This document shows, piece after piece, positions 26,823 to 34,928 of a stretch of 64,000 nt of DNA. How positions within the stretch are numbered: the stretch's first letter is position 1; each line of letters starts with the position of its first letter. Made by a program: the position numbers and the translations under genes. Source of the DNA: Variovorax paradoxus (GTDB lineage: Bacteria > Pseudomonadota > Gammaproteobacteria > Burkholderiales > Burkholderiaceae_C); NCBI RefSeq assembly GCF_024734665.1, contig NZ_CP102931.1, positions 248,001 to 312,000 on the forward strand. Direction: 5' to 3'. A model generated the notes under the pieces. That model saw only the letters and a list, made by a program, of their open reading frames with translations, was not told the origin of the DNA and ran no database searches.

Positions 26823-27491
26823 GTGGCACGTCGGACGAAAGAAGAAGCATTGGCCACGCGGCATCGGTTGCTCGATGCCGCGGAGCTGCTGTTTCAGGCG
26901 CAGGGCGTATCGCAGACCACGCTGCAGCAGATCGCGCAGCAGGCCGGCGCGACGCGCGGCGCCATCTATTGGCATTTCAAGGACAAGGCCGACCTCTTCA
27001 ACGCGATGATGGAGCGGGTCATCCTGCCGCTGGAAGCCGCGCCGAAGCCCGCCACCGCAGGCGTCACCGACGACCCCCTGGCCGAGATCGAGGAGGGCAT
27101 GATCCACGCGCTCACCCTCATGGCCACCGACCCCCAGGTGCGCCGCGTATTCGATGTGGCGACCCACAAGGTCGAATACACCCACGACATGGCCTCGGTG
27201 CAGCAGCGCCACCTCGACGCCCGCAACGCCTGCGTGGGCGATTTCGAGAAGGCCCTGCGCCTGGCCGCGCGCCGCGGCCATATCAAGCTGCCGCTGCCGG
27301 GCAACGCGGCGGCGCAAGGGTTGCACGCACTCATCAGCGGGCTCATCCAGAACTGGCTGCTCGACCCCGGGGCCTTCGACCTGGTGCAGACTGGAAGGCG
27401 CACTTTCCGGGTCTATCTGGCGGGGCTTGGGTTCGCCCGGCCGCTGCCGGGCACCGCTGTTGCGGCTGAAGCCGAAACGGTCGCCGCCTGA
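26823..27491 (+). CDS. TetR-family repressor of the RND efflux operon (AcrR/TtgR-like)
   Basis: 222 residues starting with GTG, read as MARRTKEEALATRHRLLDAA, the canonical AcrR/TtgR/MtrR opening. An AGGAG five nt upstream fixes the start; the much longer open frame upstream runs antisense through the adaptor gene. The HTH is at about 10-55 (TTLQQIAQQAGATRGAIYWHF), then the TetR_C_2 drug-binding domain. It is expected to release the palindrome at 26741-26758 on drug binding. Confidence 0.93.
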   Translation: MARRTKEEALATRHRLLDAAELLFQAQGVSQTTLQQIAQQAGATRGAIYWHFKDKADLFNAMMERVILPLEAAPKPATAGVTDDPLAEIEEGMIHALTLMATDPQVRRVFDVATHKVEYTHDMASVQQRHLDARNACVGDFEKALRLAARRGHIKLPLPGNAAAQGLHALISGLIQNWLLDPGAFDLVQTGRRTFRVYLAGLGFARPLPGTAVAAEAETVAA

Positions 27492-27534
27492 TAGGCGATA
27501 ATGCGTGGCTCCGGTGCATGCCGGACCCCAATTC

Positions 27535-27609
27535 CTCGCTGTATTTCAACGGATAGAATTCGGCCCTCCGAAGGCTGAGATCCAGGTTCGATTCCTGGCG
27601 GCGGGACCA
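27535..27609 (+). tRNA. tRNA-Arg (anticodon CCG), CCA encoded
   Basis: A cloverleaf can be folded by eye: acceptor CTCGCTG/CGGCGGG (two G-U), anticodon stem CGGCC/GGCTG, loop CTCCGAA with anticodon CCG at 27568-27570, T-arm CCAGG-TTCGATT-CCTGG, discriminator A and encoded CCA. The D stem (TTTC/GAAT) has only three pairs, with T10-T25 unpaired. A strong terminator follows 5 nt later. It lies 43 nt after the efflux repressor gene. Confidence 0.9.
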
Positions 27610-27614
27610 GATAC

Positions 27615-27650
27615 AAGGCCGGAAGCTTTCAGAAGCTTCCGGCCTTTTTC
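27615..27650 (+). terminator. Intrinsic terminator after tRNA-Arg
   Basis: A perfect 14-bp stem AAGGCCGGAAGCTT/AAGCTTCCGGCCTT with loop TCAG is followed by TTTC and a further T-run. It separates the tRNA from the phosphatase gene. Confidence 0.93.
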
Positions 27651-27676
27651 ATTTTTCCTCGGAGAAATGCCTCTGC

Positions 27677-28537
27677 ATGAAAACATTCACTCGCCATGAC
27701 GCGGTGATCGTGGGGAAGATCCTGGCCGAAGTCGCGCGCGCCGAGATCATGCCGCGCTTCAATGGCTCGATGGCCAGCAGCACGAGAGAAAAGTCCTCCA
27801 CCTTCGACGTGGTCACGGATGCAGACGAGGCTGCGGAACGCGAGATTGCGCAGCGGCTGCTTCAGCTCTATCCGGGCGCGCTCGTCATTGGCGAGGAGGC
27901 GGCTGGTCGCGACCCCGGCGTGCTGTCGCGGATCGCAACGGCCGAGCTCGCGTTCATCATCGACCCCATCGACGGAACGAAGAACTTCTCTTCCGGCGTT
28001 CCTCTCTTTGGCGTCATGCTCGCGGCCACGGTGCGAGGCGAGGTCGTCTTGGGCATCATCCATGACCCTGTCTGCGACGACACGTCATTCGCAGTGCGCG
28101 GGGGCGGTGCCTGGCGGCAAGGGGCCGACCTGATCGACAAGGAGATGAAGGTCGCTCTCCCTGTGCCGGTCAACCAGATGCACGTAGTGGCCGGCACGAA
28201 CTTTCTTCCGGAGCCGATGCGCTCGACGGTGATCCGAAATTTGCCGAAGGTCGCCATGAACTTCTGGATGCGCTGTGCTGCGCATGAATACAGGATGGCG
28301 GCCGCGGGCCATTGCCACGCGCTGTTCTACAACAAGCTGATGCCCTGGGACCACGCTGCGGGCTGGCTCATTCATAAAGAGGCAGGCGGCTACAGCGCTC
28401 ATTTCGACGGGTCGCCGTACAGGCCGGACCATCTCACTGGCGGGTTGATCTGCGCGCCTGATCAGCGCTCTTGGGGTTTGTTGAGAGACGTTCTTTTCTC
28501 GGATTCGCCTGAAGGTGATCCGACAGTCAACCAGTAG
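27677..28537 (+). CDS. Inositol monophosphatase-family phosphatase
   Basis: 286 residues of the Mg-dependent, Li-sensitive phosphatase superfamily. Metal-binding motifs: E73-E74 (IGEEAAG), D96-x-I-D99-G-T (DPIDGTKNF) and D225 (WDHAAG). Relatives act on inositol-1-phosphate, histidinol phosphate or 3'-phosphoadenosine 5'-phosphate. The FSSGVP segment and overall length suggest a general IMPase-like enzyme rather than CysQ, but the substrate is not certain. It lies alone between tRNA-Arg and the type VI module. Confidence 0.9.
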   Translation: MKTFTRHDAVIVGKILAEVARAEIMPRFNGSMASSTREKSSTFDVVTDADEAAEREIAQRLLQLYPGALVIGEEAAGRDPGVLSRIATAELAFIIDPIDGTKNFSSGVPLFGVMLAATVRGEVVLGIIHDPVCDDTSFAVRGGGAWRQGADLIDKEMKVALPVPVNQMHVVAGTNFLPEPMRSTVIRNLPKVAMNFWMRCAAHEYRMAAAGHCHALFYNKLMPWDHAAGWLIHKEAGGYSAHFDGSPYRPDHLTGGLICAPDQRSWGLLRDVLFSDSPEGDPTVNQ

Positions 28538-28708
28538 TAAACATTCGGAACCAATGTTCTTGCCGAGGCACGCAAGCCACTTTTGGCGCGTGTATTCGTT
28601 CACGGATTCGCAGGCACTTCTCGCTGCTGCCTGCTGGAAAGCCCCAGGCACTTACATACTCTGACAAAGCTTACCGCCGTTAGAGCGGAGCGATTTCAGG
28701 GAGGATCC

Positions 28709-28780
28709 ATGTCCATCTTCGATGGCACGCGCTGGCATGTTCGCCCGGCGTGCGTCTTTGCGTCTTCGGCGGTGCAATGA
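28709..28780 (+). CDS. Short leader ORF (23 aa) coupled to vgrG
   Basis: A GGGAGG four nt upstream of the ATG at 28709 is the best ribosome site in the vgrG upstream region. The ORF starts MSIFDGTRWHVRPACVF and its TGA overlaps the vgrG ATG as ATGA. vgrG itself has no comparable ribosome site, which suggests translational coupling through this leader. The rest of 28538-28708 shows no gene. Whether the peptide has any role of its own is unknown. Confidence 0.5.
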   Translation: MSIFDGTRWHVRPACVFASSAVQ

Positions 28781-31554
28781 CACGCCGCGTCACTATTCAA
28801 ACGCCGCTGGGAGCGGCGCTGCAATTCCATCGGCTTGCCGGTCGTGAGGCGCTGAGCCAGCTCTACGATTTCGAAATCGACCTGCTGGGCAGCAGCAACG
28901 GCATCGATCCGAAATTGCTGCTCGGAAAGCCCGCCACCGTGGCGGTGCAAACCGAAAGCGGCGGCACGCGCTACCTGGGGGGTATCGCCGCAGCATTCGG
29001 GTTCCAGCAGGAAGACGCCCGGCATTCTTTCTACCGGCTTCAGCTGCGGCCTTGGCTGTGGCTCGCGACCAGGCGCAGCGATTTCCGCGTATTCCAGTCA
29101 AGGAGCGTTCCCGAAATCGTGATGGAAGTGCTGGAGCGCTACGGCTTTTCCACCGAGCAGAAGCTCAGCCGCAGCTACCGCACGTGGGACTACTGCACTC
29201 AATACGACGAGACCGATTTCGCCTTCATCTCGCGCCTGTGCGAGCACGAAGGCATCTACTACTACTTCAGGCACGAGGCCTCGCAACAGGTGCTCGTGTT
29301 CGCTGACGACATCGCCACATCGCACGATCCGCTGCCCGGTGGCGAGACCGTGCGCTTCCATCCTCTGGAGAAGGCGGGCATGACTGGCGGAGGCCCGAAG
29401 CCGAACGAGCGCATCTATGAATGGAAGACCGGCGAAGAAGTCCGCTCCGGCTTTCACTTCACCAATGAATACGATCCCCTCAAACCCAGGGCGGACCTAT
29501 CGAGTCAACTGCAAACGCACTCGGGTCATGCGTTCGACGACTTCGAGCTGTACGCATGGCCCGGTGGCTACAAGCAGCACGACGACGGCGAGGCCTACGC
29601 GCGCATCCGAACCGAAGAGCAGTTGAGCGCACGCTGCGTTGCGAGTGGGCGCTCCAACCGGCGTGAACTCGCACCGGGCCACACCTTCGAACTCGCCAGC
29701 CACCCAAGGGACGACCAGAACCAGAAGTACCTTCTGACCAGCGTCGAATACGAGCTGCAAGAAAACCTCCAGGCCAGCGAAGGTGCCAATGCCGGCGAAG
29801 GCTCCGTCCAGCGCTTTGCGTTCGAAGCGCAGCCCGTCAGCTACGCATGGCGGCCGGTGCGCACCACGCCAAAGCCTCGCACGCGTGGTCCGCAGACGGC
29901 CATCGTGGTCGGCCCGAAGAATGAGGAAATATGGGCCGACCAGTACGGCCGCGTCAAAGTCCAGTTCTATTGGGATCGCCTCGGCCAGCGCAACGAGGAC
30001 TCCAGCTGCTGGGTGCGTGTGTCCACCTCTTGGGCCGGCGACACCTTCGGTACAGCGGCCTTGCCACGTATCGGCCATGAAGTCATCGTCGATTTTCTGA
30101 GCGGCGATCCGGACTACCCCATCGTCACCGGACGCGTGTTCAACGCCGAGAACATGCCGGCGTGGCGTTTGCCCGAACAGACGAATCTCTCAGGCATTCG
30201 CAGCCGCGAACTGAGTGCAAACGATGGTTCGGGCAGTACGGGCGGAGCACGCGGCAATCATCTGGCGCTGGACGACCACCATGGAAAGATCCAGGCGCAA
30301 CTCAAGAGCGACCACCTCAGCAGCAGCCTGAGCCTTGGCCACATCGGTCGCATCGATGACACGGCAGGCCGCAAGGACGACCGGGGCGAGGGCGCCGAAC
30401 TGCGTACCGACGGTCATGCCGCGGTGCGTGCCGCCAGGGGCCTGTTGCTTTCCACCGAGACACGACCCAATGCGCAGGCGCACATCACCGACCTGGGGGA
30501 GACCGTGGCGCGCCTGACGGCCGCACGCGATCTGCACGAACGCCAGAGCCAAACTGCCCAAGAGGCCAAAGCGCACGAAGCGGGCGACCAGGATGCGGTC
30601 ACGAAAGTTCTCAAGGAGCAGAACGACGCCATCAAGGGCAAGGGCGGCAAGGATGGTGGCTCGCAGCAAGGCACGTTTCCGGAACTCAGCGAGCCTCACC
30701 TCGTGCTCGCCAGCGCGGCCGGCATCCAGAGCACCGCAGCGGGCGCAACCCACATCGCCAGCATTACGCACAACGCGTTGAGCAGCGGGGGACATACCAG
30801 CGTCAGCGCGGGCAAGAGCTTTCTGGTCAGCGTGAAGGAGGCCGCGCGCCTCTTCGCCTACAGGGCCATCCGCCTGACCGCCGCTACTGCCGGCATAGAC
30901 ATCGTCGCCTTGCAGAACAGCATCAATCTGCTGGCCAAGCTCGACATCAAGCTGGAGGCCAACAAGATCAGCATCACCGCCAAGGAAGAGATCCTGATCA
31001 ACGGAGGCAGCAGCTTCACCAAGTGGAGCGCCTCGGGGATCGTGCATGGAACCAAGGGCCTTTGGCGCGAGCACGCGGGCATCCACAGCTACGCGGGGCC
31101 GATGGACATGGAAAAGCTCCTGCGAATGGAGGGTGTCGGCCACGACGACAAGTACAGCGTTCGCTTCGCACCCCTTGGCAGCGACGAAGTCTTCAAGCAC
31201 ATGGAAATGGCAGGGCTGCCCTACAAGATCCTGGACGAGCGAAAGCAGGTCAAGGCCGAGGGAGTCATTCCCGACGATGGGCGGCTACCGCGAATCAGCT
31301 TCGAGACGCCCGACGAAGCAATGCTGGTCGTGGGTGAAGAAGCCTGGGACTGGAGTCCTGTTCCGACGATTCGTGCGGCGCAGAGCAATACCGACGCTTT
31401 CGAGCCTGAAAACGGCGAAGACGACAGCGATGACTCGGACGACAGCGCGCCAGATATCGAAAACTCAAGATTCGCCAAATCAATGAGCGATCCCGGCCTC
31501 AATCATTTTCTATCTGAGTCCGCAGTGGGATCGCATTTGAAAGAGCGGGCGTAA
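28777..31554 (+). CDS. vgrG: Type VI secretion spike protein VgrG with DUF2345 and TTR-like tail
   Basis: 925 residues. Order: gp27/GpD-like domain (about 1-365, with YDETDFAFISRLCEHEGIYYYF), gp5 OB-fold (about 380-470, EIWADQYGRVKVQFYWDR and GDPDYPIVTGRVFN), Vgr needle region, DUF2345 (about 650-790) and a C-terminal extension. The extension resembles a transthyretin-like effector-docking domain (PYKILDERKQVKAEGVIPDDG) and ends in an Asp/Glu/Ser-rich tail. The ATG at 28777 is used; a GTG-type extension to 28750 is possible. VgrG tips the secreted tube and carries the effector encoded 15 nt downstream. No other structural T6SS gene is in the window. Confidence 0.95.
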   Translation: MTRRVTIQTPLGAALQFHRLAGREALSQLYDFEIDLLGSSNGIDPKLLLGKPATVAVQTESGGTRYLGGIAAAFGFQQEDARHSFYRLQLRPWLWLATRRSDFRVFQSRSVPEIVMEVLERYGFSTEQKLSRSYRTWDYCTQYDETDFAFISRLCEHEGIYYYFRHEASQQVLVFADDIATSHDPLPGGETVRFHPLEKAGMTGGGPKPNERIYEWKTGEEVRSGFHFTNEYDPLKPRADLSSQLQTHSGHAFDDFELYAWPGGYKQHDDGEAYARIRTEEQLSARCVASGRSNRRELAPGHTFELASHPRDDQNQKYLLTSVEYELQENLQASEGANAGEGSVQRFAFEAQPVSYAWRPVRTTPKPRTRGPQTAIVVGPKNEEIWADQYGRVKVQFYWDRLGQRNEDSSCWVRVSTSWAGDTFGTAALPRIGHEVIVDFLSGDPDYPIVTGRVFNAENMPAWRLPEQTNLSGIRSRELSANDGSGSTGGARGNHLALDDHHGKIQAQLKSDHLSSSLSLGHIGRIDDTAGRKDDRGEGAELRTDGHAAVRAARGLLLSTETRPNAQAHITDLGETVARLTAARDLHERQSQTAQEAKAHEAGDQDAVTKVLKEQNDAIKGKGGKDGGSQQGTFPELSEPHLVLASAAGIQSTAAGATHIASITHNALSSGGHTSVSAGKSFLVSVKEAARLFAYRAIRLTAATAGIDIVALQNSINLLAKLDIKLEANKISITAKEEILINGGSSFTKWSASGIVHGTKGLWREHAGIHSYAGPMDMEKLLRMEGVGHDDKYSVRFAPLGSDEVFKHMEMAGLPYKILDERKQVKAEGVIPDDGRLPRISFETPDEAMLVVGEEAWDWSPVPTIRAAQSNTDAFEPENGEDDSDDSDDSAPDIENSRFAKSMSDPGLNHFLSESAVGSHLKERA

Positions 31555-31569
31555 GCGGTAAATCTGATC

Positions 31570-33390
31570 ATGCCAAAGCTGATATCTGCAACCTACCACC
31601 CCAATATCGAAGTCGCCGAATTCATTTGTGAAGACGGCCGCCATTTGCTGCGCTCTGGCGGGACCTTGCCATGGCGAATAAACAATCCTGGAGATTTGAC
31701 AGCCCGAATGGTAGATGGCGTACCAGCTCCCAGGAAGGCAAAAGGTTACGTCGGATTTGCCACAACCCGATCGGGCAGAACTTTTCTGATCTTCCCCGAC
31801 GAAGATTCAGGGCGAGAGGAGCTGAAAGCAAACCTGAAGCGGCTGCATGGCGAGCGAACCATTTCAGAGGCTATTCCAATCTATGCCCCGAAGAAAGAAA
31901 ACGATACGGAAAAATATACGAGTGATTTGCTCAAGACAAGCGGCATTCCGGCTTATAGAAAAATAGGCGAATGCACCAATGCGGAGCTTGAGAAAATAAT
32001 TAACGGCATTTCAGAGATCGAGGGATATCACGCCAATGCCGAAACCAGGAAAGAAATCTGGGTTGTTGTAAGCAGAATCAACGCGACTAACGGCAGTCAA
32101 CCTCTGCCCGATACGGAAATCATCCTGCAAAGAGAAGGCAAAGAAGAAAAGGTTCGATCTGATGCGACAGGGCGCTTTCCGCCGGTGATTCATCCTGCGG
32201 ACAACTCAGCTGTGCACGTCAAGGTCGCGGACCCGAAGACCAAAGAGTACGTGACCGTCGGATCGATTCAAGGCAGTGCGGGCAAGGATTTCAATCTTCT
32301 GGCGAAATTCAGAAAATGGAAGGGTGTCGCAGGTTCAGAGAAGATCAATAGTTCCACACCAAGGCAGAAGAAGCCGATGAGCTATGTGGTTCTGCCTGGA
32401 GACAGTCTCTGGAAAATTGCAAAGCTTTATCGCACCAGCGTTACAGCAATAAAGGATGAAAATCGCTTGAGCAGCGACAGAATCTATCCTGGTGAGGTAT
32501 TGCTTATCCATGGGAGCGGCAAGGTAAAACTAAGTGATAACCAACCGACTCCACCAGCAGCAACAGCAAAGGCGCCGGCAACTCCGGTAACTCCGCCGAA
32601 GCGTCCAATTTTTCCTCCACCACCAGCGCCTCCAATTTCGTCCAGCATTGAGCCATCGGATTCGGAGCGATCCAAAGGAGGTATGGGGCAGGTCTTGGCA
32701 TTGATCAATCCGGCACCCGGGCGTGCTCCTTGGATGCCGATTGCTATTGCAGAAGCGAAACTCAGATATGGCAGGCATGAGGAAATATTGGGAGGCGAAA
32801 TTGACTATCACGTCGAAATTGGGGATGGCTCGAAGTCTCTAGCAAAAATGGCCTGGTGCGCTGCTTTTGCCAATTGGTGCCTGTTGAAAGCGGGATATCC
32901 GATAGATAACGTGGGTTTTCGAGACCATCGAGCTACGATGGGACGAGCGCATGGATTTTATGAGATGGATGAAGAAAGAAAGATTCGAAATCCTTTGTTT
33001 GTCGAATTGGATAGGCCAATATATGGCGCCATTTCGGTTGCCACATATAGAAGTGGGCACGGATATCACGTGGGGCTTGCATATGGCAAAGCGAGTGAGG
33101 AGGATTTGATTTTGCTGGGCGGAAATCAGGATGATCGAATTCGGTTTTCTGCTTTCAATATGAATTTGACGCGAACGATAAAAGTGATTGGCAAAGATGG
33201 GCGAAATAAAGATGTGGTCGTGAAAAATCCTAAATACTTGAGATATTTTGTTCCTGTTGCCTATCATGAAAAAGCCAAAAAAGAGCTGGAAAGCCCCGGC
33301 CTGGAATCAATGAGCGTCGATGCGCTAAATAAAGTCATTGGCGTTCCTCCTGATTCGAAAAAGAAGAAGGCCAAGACAAAAACCGACTAA
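31570..33390 (+). CDS. Predicted T6SS peptidoglycan-targeting effector: P5-like, Ig/TTR-like, LysM and CHAP-like domains
   Basis: 606 residues, no signal peptide. N-terminal domain (about 20-160) with RINNPGDL and YAPKKENDT blocks resembling phage P5-type structural/lytic proteins; an Ig/TTR-like domain (about 165-245, with a DATGRFPP turn) perhaps docking on VgrG; LysM (about 271-313, YVVLPGDSLWKIAKLY); a Pro-rich linker (about 325-360); and a TIGR02594/CHAP-like cysteine amidase or endopeptidase domain (about 375-530) with C430 (MAWCAAFANWC) and H500 (GYHVGLAYG). It is AT-richer than its surroundings, which suggests exchangeable cargo. Position after vgrG and before an exported small protein supports an effector. 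Confidence 0.85.
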   Translation: MPKLISATYHPNIEVAEFICEDGRHLLRSGGTLPWRINNPGDLTARMVDGVPAPRKAKGYVGFATTRSGRTFLIFPDEDSGREELKANLKRLHGERTISEAIPIYAPKKENDTEKYTSDLLKTSGIPAYRKIGECTNAELEKIINGISEIEGYHANAETRKEIWVVVSRINATNGSQPLPDTEIILQREGKEEKVRSDATGRFPPVIHPADNSAVHVKVADPKTKEYVTVGSIQGSAGKDFNLLAKFRKWKGVAGSEKINSSTPRQKKPMSYVVLPGDSLWKIAKLYRTSVTAIKDENRLSSDRIYPGEVLLIHGSGKVKLSDNQPTPPAATAKAPATPVTPPKRPIFPPPPAPPISSSIEPSDSERSKGGMGQVLALINPAPGRAPWMPIAIAEAKLRYGRHEEILGGEIDYHVEIGDGSKSLAKMAWCAAFANWCLLKAGYPIDNVGFRDHRATMGRAHGFYEMDEERKIRNPLFVELDRPIYGAISVATYRSGHGYHVGLAYGKASEEDLILLGGNQDDRIRFSAFNMNLTRTIKVIGKDGRNKDVVVKNPKYLRYFVPVAYHEKAKKELESPGLESMSVDALNKVIGVPPDSKKKKAKTKTD

Positions 33391-33406
33391 GACTCATGAG
33401 GGAAAA

Positions 33407-33943
33407 ATGAAGTTCACTGGGTGTTGTGCTTTTGGTAGACGATGTGCTGCTGTTTTATTTTTTATTTCTGTAAATTCTTTTGCGGGATTCAGGGATGATC
33501 ATTTTGTTGCTTGGATCAGTCTTGGGAAAGGAGCGAATAGTCGCGAGGTCTCGAGAAAAATCGATGAATTTGCAAATAGCGATCGCGTGAATTCGACTTG
33601 TAAAATTAATTGGACAGGCAATGATTCAATGTTGTATTTGAATGCAACTATTCCTGGCGTGAGTGACAAATTGATCAAGGGTTTGTTTATCGAGCGAGAC
33701 GGATCATATTTCCCAAAAATAAATCACGCGCTGCGTAATTTTAGAGATGCCGAGGCTAATGTGCGTGATGGGCTTGACGGGATCATCTTTTATGATGGAG
33801 AGCAATCTTTCCGCATGATGAGCTTTACTGCTGGACGGAGGGGAATTAAAACCTATCCACTTATATTGAACGCATCTTCGAAGGCTGAAGAAATTGAGAG
33901 TGCATTTTGCGCGCTCATCCCTCCAATAACTCGCGCGCCATAG
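33407..33943 (+). CDS. Probable periplasmic immunity protein for the adjacent T6SS effector
   Basis: 178 residues with an N-terminal hydrophobic signal (about 1-26, CCAFGRRCAAVLFFISVNSFA) and a small exported domain that I do not recognise. Two later Cys residues (C49, C170 approximately) could form a disulfide. It starts 16 nt after the effector stop with a TGAGGG ribosome site and shares its low GC. Periplasmic location, size and position are what an immunity protein against a peptidoglycan hydrolase would need. The function is inferred from context only. Confidence 0.7.
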   Translation: MKFTGCCAFGRRCAAVLFFISVNSFAGFRDDHFVAWISLGKGANSREVSRKIDEFANSDRVNSTCKINWTGNDSMLYLNATIPGVSDKLIKGLFIERDGSYFPKINHALRNFRDAEANVRDGLDGIIFYDGEQSFRMMSFTAGRRGIKTYPLILNASSKAEEIESAFCALIPPITRAP

Positions 33944-34008
33944 AATTTTCCTGAGCCGCTCAACTTTCCGGTATTTGGTCATCTCGCTGAAAGAAGTCGA
34001 AATACATC

Positions 34009-34326
34009 ATGGTGACTAACTGCCCGAGTGTTTGTTTTTTGAAAAAATGGAAAATGAGACATCCGGAGAAATCACATCATCCCGAGGTAGAGCTGAACCC
34101 GCCTACCCAAAAACCGCACCACGCCAAATCCGCTCACCTGCGGGCACGCTCGGCGCTTCAAAAATCCCGCTGGTGCCGGGCGAGTTGTGGCGAATTGATT
34201 GCGGACGGCCCGCTCGGTTGGTGGCCATGCTGCAGCGAGGCCTGCCTGAAAACCTGGAATGCTCGTCCTCCCGCAAATCAAATTTCGCGCATCGAGTGGC
34301 CTCCTCGCCAGCAAAGCCACGAATGA
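34009..34326 (+). CDS. Small Cys-rich hypothetical ORF (possible zinc-binding)
   Basis: 105 codons. The C-terminal half has Cys residues spaced like a small zinc ribbon, with a C-x3-C pair and then CCSEAC followed by an aromatic helix. A shorter start at ATG 34054 gives 90 residues. An overlapping frame (34032-34340) is also open, so this is not certain to be a gene; the Cys pattern and the 10-nt gap to the next start favour this frame. The start region still has low GC, while the end matches the GC-rich neighbourhood. The preceding 65 nt after the immunity gene hold nothing I recognise. Confidence 0.4.
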   Translation: MVTNCPSVCFLKKWKMRHPEKSHHPEVELNPPTQKPHHAKSAHLRARSALQKSRWCRASCGELIADGPLGWWPCCSEACLKTWNARPPANQISRIEWPPRQQSHE

Positions 34327-34336
34327 ACGGACCGCA

Positions 34337-34840
34337 ATGAGCTCGCAAGAAATCATCCTCAACCACGACCTCTGGCGCAAAGGCGCGGGCGGTGCCCCGG
34401 CCGGCTTGGTTGGACAAGCAGATAGTTCTGCCTACGTCGGTCTTGACCTCGATCTGGCCCAGTTCACCGAGTCAGCGTTCTTCGGTAGCAGTTTCACCGG
34501 CACGACTTTTCATCAGGCCCGGTGGGTTGCCTGCACGTTCACCGACTGTGTCTTCAGTGGCTGCGGTTTCGGCGATATCTCGATCTCAGACTGCACCTTC
34601 GTCAACTGTGTCTTCGAGTACACCGAGTTCGAGCGAAGCACCCTCAGTGGTAGTTGCTTGATGCAATGCAGCTTGAACGAGGTCAGCTTCGATCAGGGTC
34701 GTTGGTCTGAAGTCAAGCTGCTCGAATGCACCGGTACGCGGATCAAAGCCGTTGGATTGCGCGGTGAGCGCATTGACTTCATGGGCAGCAACTTCGAGCA
34801 GCTGGAGTTTGAGGACACGATCCTCAACAGCGCGATGTGA
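34337..34840 (+). CDS. Pentapeptide-repeat protein
   Basis: 167 residues. From about residue 45 on it has tandem pentapeptide repeats of A(D/N)LXX-like type (F-x-x-C/S-x pattern, for example CTFTDCVFSGCGF), predicted to fold as a right-handed quadrilateral beta-helix. Such proteins often sit in type VI vgrG modules, and this one closes the island. Function in the island is unknown; it could be an adaptor or accessory factor. The ATG at 34337 is chosen over an upstream GTG/ATG at 34259. Confidence 0.85.
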   Translation: MSSQEIILNHDLWRKGAGGAPAGLVGQADSSAYVGLDLDLAQFTESAFFGSSFTGTTFHQARWVACTFTDCVFSGCGFGDISISDCTFVNCVFEYTEFERSTLSGSCLMQCSLNEVSFDQGRWSEVKLLECTGTRIKAVGLRGERIDFMGSNFEQLEFEDTILNSAM

Positions 34841-34928
34841 CGAAGCGTTCTTAGCCGCACGGTGCTGCGCTGACATGCGCACACGCGCACGGTTGCCATG
34901 GTCCCCGCACTCGTGACACCATGGCCGC

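Noticed and set aside
31570..33390. Interpretation of the low-GC multidomain gene as a prophage endolysin
   Set aside because: No holin, tail or other phage gene is nearby; the 15-nt linkage to vgrG and the following exported protein fit a T6SS effector better.
34032..34340. Alternative 102-codon ORF overlapping the Cys-rich ORF
   Set aside because: It lacks the Cys pattern, has no domain character, and would overlap the pentapeptide start by 4 nt; the other frame is marginally better, though neither is certain.
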